Of a DNA stretch of 8,977 nucleotides, positions 1 through 5,255 are shown in pieces. Under the pieces are notes generated by a model, which was not told the origin of the DNA, did no database searches, and saw only the letters and a program-made list of their open reading frames with translations. The first letter of the stretch is position 1. The number at the start of each line of letters is the position of its first letter. This DNA comes from Boseongicola sp. SB0662_bin_57 (lineage in GTDB: Bacteria; Pseudomonadota; Alphaproteobacteria; Rhodobacterales; Rhodobacteraceae). The DNA is taken from positions 1-8,977 of the forward strand of contig VXPN01000400.1 in the NCBI GenBank assembly GCA_009839535.1. The letters are read 5' to 3'. The position numbers and the translations under genes were made by a program.

Positions 1-860
1 ACCGCATTCGCGTCATGGCCGGTTTCCAGGCCGAACTTCGTGCCCCGGTCATAGACGAGGTTGTACTCGACATAGAGGCCACGATGCCGAAGCTGAACGT
101 CCTTTTCCTGTTCGGACCACCGGGTCAGGCGGCGACGCTCGAGGATCGGCAGATATGCCTTGAGAAAGGCGCGGCCCACATCCTGCGTGAAGGCGAAGTC
201 CGCCTCCCAGTCACCCGTGTTCCAGTCGTCGAAGAAGATTCCACCGACGCCCCTGGGCCGGCCACGATGCTTAACGAAGAAATACTCGTCCGCCCAGGCC
301 TTCAGGCGTGGATGGATGTCGGCGCCGTGCGGATCGCAATGGGCCTTCTGCACGGCGTGGAAGTCAGCCGTGTCCTCTTCGTGCTCGATGCACGGGTTCA
401 GGTCGGATCCACCTCCGAACCACCAGGCGCCAGGCGTCCAGAACATGCGCGTGTTCATGTGAACGGAAGGCACATGGGGATTCTGCATGTGCGCAACAAG
501 CGAAACGCCGGATGCCCAGAAGCGCGGGTCCGCGTCCATTCCCGGCACGCCGCGCGCCGCCATGGCCGCTTGCGCGCGTGCACCGAGCGTGCCGTAGACT
601 GTCGAGACGTTCACGCCGACCTTTTCGAAGACCCGTCCGCCACGCAACACGCTCATGAGACCGCCGCCCGCATCAGAGCCGTCATCCGACGCGCGCCTGG
701 TTTCGGTGATCTCGAACCGGCCCGCCGAACGGTCCGACTCCGGGCCGTTCACGTGAGTATCCTCGACACCCTCGAAGGCGGCCACGATTTCGTCGCGCAG
801 GCTCCTGAACCATGAACTGGCGCGCGCTTTCCTGTCTTCAAGGCATTCTGTCATCTGCAT
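1..860 (-). CDS. hemF: Oxygen-dependent coproporphyrinogen III oxidase, C-terminus cut by window edge
   Basis: Cytosolic haem-pathway enzyme. It uses O2 to decarboxylate two propionates of coproporphyrinogen III, giving protoporphyrinogen IX. The minus strand reads open for 286 codons from an ATG at 860 to the left edge. HemF landmarks appear in order: a WFRSLRDEI helix near residues 17-25, GGGLMSVLRG near 65-74, PSVHMNTRMFW near 131-141 (H134 lies in the conserved histidine motif), WWFGGGSDLNP near 146-156, GVGGIFFDDWN near 204-214, and GLYVEYNLVYDRGTKFGL near 261-278. The family runs to about 300 residues, so roughly 15-30 C-terminal residues lie outside the window. Start choice: ATGs at 860 and 854 are both possible. 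The second gives MTECLEDRK and has a CGGA-like element at better spacing. Neither has a strong Shine-Dalgarno. An in-frame stop lies further upstream. It is divergent from ileS. Identity is seen directly in the motifs; dependence on O2 is family knowledge. Confidence 0.95.
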   Translation of the reverse strand, partial: MQMTECLEDRKARASSWFRSLRDEIVAAFEGVEDTHVNGPESDRSAGRFEITETRRASDDGSDAGGGLMSVLRGGRVFEKVGVNVSTVYGTLGARAQAAMAARGVPGMDADPRFWASGVSLVAHMQNPHVPSVHMNTRMFWTPGAWWFGGGSDLNPCIEHEEDTADFHAVQKAHCDPHGADIHPRLKAWADEYFFVKHRGRPRGVGGIFFDDWNTGDWEADFAFTQDVGRAFLKAYLPILERRRLTRWSEQEKDVQLRHRGLYVEYNLVYDRGTKFGLETGHDANA

Positions 861-1016
861 GTCCGTTCTCAGCACGAGCGGCCCGGTCACGAATCCGGTA
901 AAGCACCTGGTTCATGACTTGGCCATACGGATTCATGCAATGGCAGCGCCGCCGACGTGACCGTCCAGCCTCGTCAGCGGTTGCGACAGGACATGCAATC
1001 TCCGGCTCAAGCCGCC

Positions 1017-1045
1017 TTGTCCTGACCGGTTTCGCTGCCTATAGA
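1017..1045 (+). promoter_or_regulatory. Candidate sigma-70-type promoter of ileS
   Basis: TTGTCC (1017-1022) and TATAGA (1040-1045) are separated by exactly 17 bp. The -10 is preceded by C and the -35 by CC, a form common in alphaproteobacterial housekeeping promoters. A start near 1052 would give a leader of about 120 nt before the ileS ATG. This is a pattern match by eye; no transcription start has been mapped. Confidence 0.5.
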
Positions 1046-1071
1046 ACGCTTCGTGACCTGCAAGGCGATCA

Positions 1072-1083
1072 TAATTCGAATTA
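1072..1083. repeat. Perfect 12-bp AT-rich palindrome in the ileS leader
   Basis: TAATTCGAATTA reads identically on both strands. It lies about 20-30 bp downstream of the predicted ileS transcription start and about 90 bp upstream of the start codon. It is a conspicuous AT island in a GC-rich region. It could be an operator in a roadblock position, or chance. No known operator consensus is claimed. Confidence 0.4.
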
Positions 1084-1159
1084 CGTGCCCGGCGCTCTGA
1101 GAGGCGAGCCGCCGGGTATAGCGTGCCGAGACTCTCCTTCGCTCGAAAATCCACCCTTC

Positions 1160-1164
1160 AAGGA
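1160..1164 (+). promoter_or_regulatory. Shine-Dalgarno of ileS
   Basis: AAGGA ends 8 nt before the ATG at 1173. It supports that start over the in-frame ATG at residue 21 (MRAGLPGRE). Confidence 0.7.
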
Positions 1165-1172
1165 CACTGACA

Positions 1173-4139
1173 ATGTGTGCCGACACACCCGACTACAAGG
1201 ATACGCTACACCTTCCCGACACGGAATTCCCGATGCGCGCGGGACTGCCCGGGCGCGAGCCTGGCTGGCTGGAGAGATGGGAACGGATCGGTGTCTATGA
1301 CCGGCTGCGCGGCAAGCAGGGACGCGAGCAGTTCACGCTTCACGACGGCCCGCCTTACGCGAACGGACACCTGCATATCGGGCACGCGTTGAACAAGATC
1401 CTGAAGGACATGGTGGTCCGCTCCCAGCAGATGATGGGCAAGGATGCGCGCTATGTCCCCGGCTGGGATTGTCATGGCCTGCCGATCGAGTGGAAGATCG
1501 AGGAGCAGTACCGCAAGAACGGACGCGACAAGGACGCGGTCGACGTGGTCGAGTTTCGCCAGGAATGCCGACGCTTCGCCGAAAGCTGGATCGACATCCA
1601 GCGAGACGAGTTCAAGCGTCTCGGCGTGACCGGCAACTGGGCCGATCCGTATCTGACCATGGACCATCACGCCGAACGCGTCATCGCCGAGGAATTCCAG
1701 AAATTCCTCATGAACGGAACGCTTTACCGAGGGTCCAAGCCCGTGATGTGGTCGCCTGTCGAGAAGACGGCGCTGGCCGAAGCGGAGGTCGAGTACCATG
1801 ATCACCATAGCCACACCGTCTGGGTGAAATTCCCCGTCGTGGCCCTTGATCGCGGCGCGGCGGCTGCAGGCGGAGATTCAAGGTCGAAGACGGCCGCAGG
1901 CAAGGATGGGGAATTGCGGTCATCACGCCTGGAAAGCGCGAAGGTCGTCATCTGGACGACGACGCCATGGACCATCCCGCAGAACCGGGCCATCTGCTTC
2001 GGACCCGGCATCAGCTACGGGCTCTACGAAGTCACGGGACGTCCGGAGGAGTGCTGGGCGAAAATCGGCGACCTGTATCTCATCGCCGACGACCTGGCCG
2101 AGGCGACGCTCTCGCAGGCCCGGCTGGACACCACGATGTACCGGCGTCTCACAGATGTCGATGTCGCGGAACTCGCCGCCATCACCTGTGCGCACCCCCT
2201 CAGGGGCCATGCAGACAACGGGGAGTGGGACTTTGACGTACCGCTCCTGAATGGCGACCACGTAACGGCGGAGGCTGGCACGGGATTCGTGCACACGGCG
2301 CCGTCTCATGGCGATGACGACTACCAGATCGGGCTGAAGCATGGCCTGCCGATGACATACAACGTGCTTGAAGACGGCTCGTTCCGCGAGGATCTCCCGT
2401 TCTTCGGCGGCGCCGTCATCGTCAAGCCGAACGGCAAGGAAGGCGACGCGAACAGGCGCATCATCGACAAGCTTGCCGAAGTGGGTGCGCTGATCGCGCG
2501 CGGCCGCCTTGTCCACAGCTATCCGCACTCCTGGCGATCGAAGGCGCCGCTCATCTTCCGCAACACGCCACAATGGTTTGCTGCCATCGACCGGCCCGTG
2601 GGTGACGGGCAGGACGAGCACGGCGAGACCATTCGCGAACGCGCGCTGACGGAGATCGACAATGTCCGCTGGACGCCACCCTCCGGTCGCAACCGTCTGC
2701 ATTCAATGATGGAAGCCCGTCCCGACTGGGTTCTCTCGCGCCAGCGCGCCTGGGGCGTGCCGCTGACCTGTTTCGTCAGGATCGGAGCCAAGCCGGGCGA
2801 TCCCGACTTCCTGTTGCGCAACGACGCCGTGAACGCCCGGATTCTCGACGCGTTCGAGAAGGAGGGCGCGGATTCCTGGTACAGGCCAGGTGCAAAGGAG
2901 CGCTTTCTCGGCAACGACGTCAACGCGGACGATTACGAACAGGTCTTCGACATTCTCGACGTCTGGTTCGACTCCGGATCAACCCACGCCTTCGCACTTC
3001 GTGACCGTCCCGACGGCACGGAGGACGGCGTTGCCGACCTTTATCTCGAAGGCACCGACCAGCATCGGGGCTGGTTCCACTCGTCCTTGCTGCAGAGCTG
3101 CGGCACGCAGGGTCGGGCGCCCTACCGTGGCGTGCTGACCCATGGCTTCACGCTGGACGAGAGAGGCAACAAGATGTCCAAGTCTCTCGGCAACACGATC
3201 GTGCCCGATGAGGTGGTCAAGCAATACGGAGCCGACATCCTGCGCCTCTGGGTTGCACAGACGGACTACACGGGCGACCAGCGCATCGGGCCGGAGATCC
3301 TGAAAGGTGTCGCAGACAGCTACCGGCGCCTCAGGAACACGATGCGCTTCATGCTCGGCAATCTTGCGGGATTCTCGGAGGACGAACGCGTCGCGCCTGC
3401 CGACATGCCGGAACTGGAAGCCTGGATCCTGCATCGCATGGCGGAACTCGACCACAAGCTGCGCACGCGATATGCGGCGTATGATTTCCAGGGCGTTTTC
3501 CGGGCCGTTTTCGAGTTCGCGACTTCCGATCTCTCGTCCTTCTATTTCGACATCCGGAAGGACGCGCTCTACTGCGACGCCCGCGACGGTCTGACCCGCA
3601 GGGCGGCACGAACCGTGCTCGACCTGCTGTTTCACAGGTTGACGACTTGGCTTGCTCCCGTTCTCGTCTTCACGACAGAGGAAGTGTGGCTGGAGAGATT
3701 CCCCGGCGACGACTCTTCCGTGCATCTCGCCGACATTCCCGAGACCCCAAAGGACTGGCTGAACGAGCCGCTTGCCCAGAAGTGGGCAGGCATCCGGCAC
3801 GTTCGCCGGGTCGTGACGGCCGCGCTTGAAATCCAGCGGCGGGAAAAGCGGATCGGCGCTTCCCTCGAAGCCGCACCCATCGTTTGTGTCGAGGACAGGG
3901 ACGTTCGCGATGCGCTGAAGACCGTGGATTTCGCGGATGTCTGCATCACGTCATCCATTTCCGTCACGGAAGATCCCGCGCCGGCAGAGGCATTCCGGCT
4001 GCCCGAGGCGAATGGGGTCGCCGTGCTCTTCGAGAAGGCCGAGGGAAGCAAGTGCGAACGCTGCTGGAAGATCCTGCCGGACGTGGGCACGCATGCGCAT
4101 CCAAGAACCTGCGCCCGTTGCAATGCCGTGCTCGGATGA
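1173..4139 (+). CDS. ileS: Isoleucyl-tRNA synthetase
   Basis: Class I aminoacyl-tRNA synthetase of the cytosol. It activates isoleucine with ATP, charges tRNA-Ile and edits mischarged valine. The frame has 988 codons, a little longer than the 938 of E. coli. PPYANGHLHIGH carries the HIGH motif at 68-71, and GWDCHGLPIE starts at 97. The CP1 editing domain has WTTTPW at 261-266 and GTGFVHTAPSHGDDD at 369-383. D383 aligns with the E. coli editing aspartate 342 by spacing from the VH pair. DVWFDSGSTH precedes KMSKS at 667-671. The C-terminal zinc site has four cysteines (961, 964, 980, 983) in CERCW and CARCN. The N-terminus starts with an AAGGA ribosome site 8 nt upstream. A basic, alanine-rich stretch of about 33 residues (around 223-256) sits just before WTTTPW, where homologues are variable. 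ogt follows 43 bp downstream on the same strand, probably cotranscribed. All catalytic elements look intact. Confidence 0.99.
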   Translation: MCADTPDYKDTLHLPDTEFPMRAGLPGREPGWLERWERIGVYDRLRGKQGREQFTLHDGPPYANGHLHIGHALNKILKDMVVRSQQMMGKDARYVPGWDCHGLPIEWKIEEQYRKNGRDKDAVDVVEFRQECRRFAESWIDIQRDEFKRLGVTGNWADPYLTMDHHAERVIAEEFQKFLMNGTLYRGSKPVMWSPVEKTALAEAEVEYHDHHSHTVWVKFPVVALDRGAAAAGGDSRSKTAAGKDGELRSSRLESAKVVIWTTTPWTIPQNRAICFGPGISYGLYEVTGRPEECWAKIGDLYLIADDLAEATLSQARLDTTMYRRLTDVDVAELAAITCAHPLRGHADNGEWDFDVPLLNGDHVTAEAGTGFVHTAPSHGDDDYQIGLKHGLPMTYNVLEDGSFREDLPFFGGAVIVKPNGKEGDANRRIIDKLAEVGALIARGRLVHSYPHSWRSKAPLIFRNTPQWFAAIDRPVGDGQDEHGETIRERALTEIDNVRWTPPSGRNRLHSMMEARPDWVLSRQRAWGVPLTCFVRIGAKPGDPDFLLRNDAVNARILDAFEKEGADSWYRPGAKERFLGNDVNADDYEQVFDILDVWFDSGSTHAFALRDRPDGTEDGVADLYLEGTDQHRGWFHSSLLQSCGTQGRAPYRGVLTHGFTLDERGNKMSKSLGNTIVPDEVVKQYGADILRLWVAQTDYTGDQRIGPEILKGVADSYRRLRNTMRFMLGNLAGFSEDERVAPADMPELEAWILHRMAELDHKLRTRYAAYDFQGVFRAVFEFATSDLSSFYFDIRKDALYCDARDGLTRRAARTVLDLLFHRLTTWLAPVLVFTTEEVWLERFPGDDSSVHLADIPETPKDWLNEPLAQKWAGIRHVRRVVTAALEIQRREKRIGASLEAAPIVCVEDRDVRDALKTVDFADVCITSSISVTEDPAPAEAFRLPEANGVAVLFEKAEGSKCERCWKILPDVGTHAHPRTCARCNAVLG

Positions 4140-4182
4140 GTCCGGACGCGCCTGAACGGGTCGACCCTGCATGGATAGGCCA

Positions 4183-4635
4183 ATGCCGACCCTGACCTGC
4201 AAGAGCCCGATAGGACCGCTGACCCTGACCGACGAGAATTGCGCGATCACGCGTCTCGACTGGGGCGGCGACGCCAACGATTCCACGCCGATGCTGCTTG
4301 AAGCGGAGCGCCAGCTCGCCCTCTACTTTGACGGCGAGCTGACCGAGTTCGACCTGCCGCTGGCTCCCAGGGCGTCGCCAGGACAGCTTCGGTTCCTCGA
4401 TGCGCTGCGCGAGATTCCCTACGGCGAAACGCGAACCTACGGGCAGATGGCCAAGGCGCTCGGCATCTCCGCCCAGGCCGCCGGCCAGGCCTGTGGCGCC
4501 AATCCCATCGCGATCCTGATTCCATGCCATAGGGTCACGGGAACCGGCAGCCTTGGCGGATTTTCGGCGCCGGACGGAATCGAGAAGAAAATCGCGCTCC
4601 TGAAGCTCGAAGGGGCGGCTTCACTGCTCCTTTAG
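4183..4635 (+). CDS. ogt: Methylated-DNA--protein-cysteine S-methyltransferase (O6-alkylguanine repair)
   Basis: Suicidal DNA repair protein that moves the alkyl group from O6-alkylguanine (or O4-alkylthymine) to its own cysteine. I chose the ATG at 4183 (150 aa). It has AGG 5 nt upstream and gives MPTLTCKSPIGPLTL, a typical family N-terminus. The ATG at 4171 (154 aa) has no clear ribosome site. IPYGETRTYGQ (near 76-88) begins the DNA-binding domain, with Y86 at the base-flipping tyrosine position. The active site is IPCHRV with C115. GGFSAP follows in place of the GGYxGG of other subfamilies. Q98, 17 residues before the cysteine, occupies the place of the arginine finger (R128 of human AGT, 17 before C145). 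The protein is the single-domain Ogt type without the Ada N-terminal domain. It follows ileS and overlaps the convergent GFA gene by 15 bp, leaving no room for an intergenic terminator. Confidence 0.93.
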   Translation: MPTLTCKSPIGPLTLTDENCAITRLDWGGDANDSTPMLLEAERQLALYFDGELTEFDLPLAPRASPGQLRFLDALREIPYGETRTYGQMAKALGISAQAAGQACGANPIAILIPCHRVTGTGSLGGFSAPDGIEKKIALLKLEGAASLLL

Positions 4636-5040
4636 AATCATCGTCGTAAGCTTGGGATCCCGGCCCTCCGCCTTGGGCAATCCATCGGCAATCTCGTAGT
4701 AGTCACCCTTGTCCGCGCAAAAGATGTGCCCGGCCAGTTCGAGACCGGTCGGATTGTCGAGCGTCCCGGCAAAGATCGACAGGTTCTCGCCGGGACCATC
4801 CCAAAACAGGTTCGAACCGCACGTGTCGCAAAATCCGCGCCGCGCAGTCCGGGAGGATTCGTACCAGCACGGCTCGCCGGATATCTCCACGGCGCCTCGA
4901 GGCGCGGATGTCGCCGCCACATGATGCCCGCTCGTCTTTCGGCACTGCCCGCAGTGACACGCAACGACCGGACGCAGCGGTCCCCTCACCAAATAGGCAA
5001 CCTGCCCGCAAAGGCAGGATCCTCTGTGAACTTCCGGCAT
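4621..5040 (-). CDS. GFA/CENP-V family zinc-binding protein
   Basis: A 139-residue single-domain protein of the GFA family, named after the glutathione-dependent formaldehyde-activating enzyme. The zinc-ligand pattern is complete: C9 and C11 in CLCG, C28, C30 and C33 in CHCGQC, and C71 and C74 in CDTCGSNLFW. The segment LSIFAGTLDNPTGLELAGHIF, with the Asp-Asn-Pro typical of the family, follows, and a short acidic tail ends the protein. Expected to be cytosolic, as there is no signal peptide. The start at 5040 is well supported by a strong ribosome site ending about 5 nt upstream. Most GFA proteins have no proven reaction. Even the founding enzyme's role in formaldehyde-glutathione adduct formation is debated, so I assign the fold and not a substrate. 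Its 3' end overlaps ogt tail-to-tail by 15 bp. It is divergent from the penicillin-binding protein gene. I found no clear promoter upstream. Confidence 0.93.
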   Translation of the reverse strand: MPEVHRGSCLCGQVAYLVRGPLRPVVACHCGQCRKTSGHHVAATSAPRGAVEISGEPCWYESSRTARRGFCDTCGSNLFWDGPGENLSIFAGTLDNPTGLELAGHIFCADKGDYYEIADGLPKAEGRDPKLTTMILKEQ

Positions 5041-5045
5041 TCAGC

Positions 5046-5051
5046 CCTCCT
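5046..5051 (-). promoter_or_regulatory. Shine-Dalgarno of the GFA gene
   Basis: On the minus strand AAAGGAGGGCTGA precedes the ATG at 5040. The AGGAGG core is 5 nt from the start codon. It is the strongest ribosome site in the window and fixes this start. Confidence 0.8.
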
Positions 5052-5255
5052 TTCGGGCACCCATAGCCAGCAAGGCATGCCGGCGAAGGTCCCTGACACA
5101 ACGATCCGTTCCGCGCGGACCCGGCCAGTTGCGTGCATGCCCGTAAACTGCGAGTCACTCTGTTGCATCGGCCCTTCTTGGATTGCTGCTCCACATCCGC
5201 GCCAAGACAACGTAGTCTGGCAGGAAGGCAGGAAACAAGACGGGCACCGAGCATA

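Larger units (their letters stand above)
861..1172. other. Divergent hemF/ileS intergenic region (312 bp)
   Basis: No credible gene lies here. Toward ileS it carries a TTGTCC-N17-TATAGA promoter candidate and a 12-bp palindrome, listed separately. A 7-bp inverted repeat, CAGGACA (987-993) and TGTCCTG (1018-1024), has its right arm on the -35 box, and a short CGGCT/AGCCG dyad (1003-1014) sits just 5' of that box. I could not find a convincing promoter for hemF on the minus strand. The best partial matches (TTGCAT around 934-939) lack a usable -10 partner. Confidence 0.6.

Noticed and set aside
15..815. Long plus-strand open frame of 266 codons
   Set aside because: It lies wholly antisense to hemF, whose conserved motifs read clearly on the minus strand. 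Such shadows are common in GC-rich DNA.
933..1154. Minus-strand 73-codon frame in the hemF/ileS spacer
   Set aside because: It has a GTG start, resembles no family, has low-complexity Arg-rich content and overlaps the promoter candidate and the palindrome.
1046..1172. Attenuator or leader peptide controlling ileS
   Set aside because: No run of isoleucine codons, no T-box-like element and no terminator hairpin with a T-tract in the leader.
914..1300. Plus-strand frame of 128 codons running into ileS
   Set aside because: It overlaps the true ileS start out of frame and has no ribosome site or family features.
1923..2702. Minus-strand frame of 259 codons inside ileS
   Set aside because: Antisense to the IleRS editing domain, with no recognisable motif.
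2979..3800. Minus-strand frame of 273 codons inside ileS
   Set aside because: Antisense shadow of the KMSKS and anticodon-binding regions.
5110..5119. TCCGCGCGGA palindrome between the GFA and PBP genes
   Set aside because: Ten-bp GC-only palindromes are frequent in DNA of this composition, and it is not placed on a recognisable promoter.
5176..5207. TCTTGG/CCAAGA inverted repeat upstream of the PBP gene
   Set aside because: Only 6 bp with a 20-nt loop; expected by chance.
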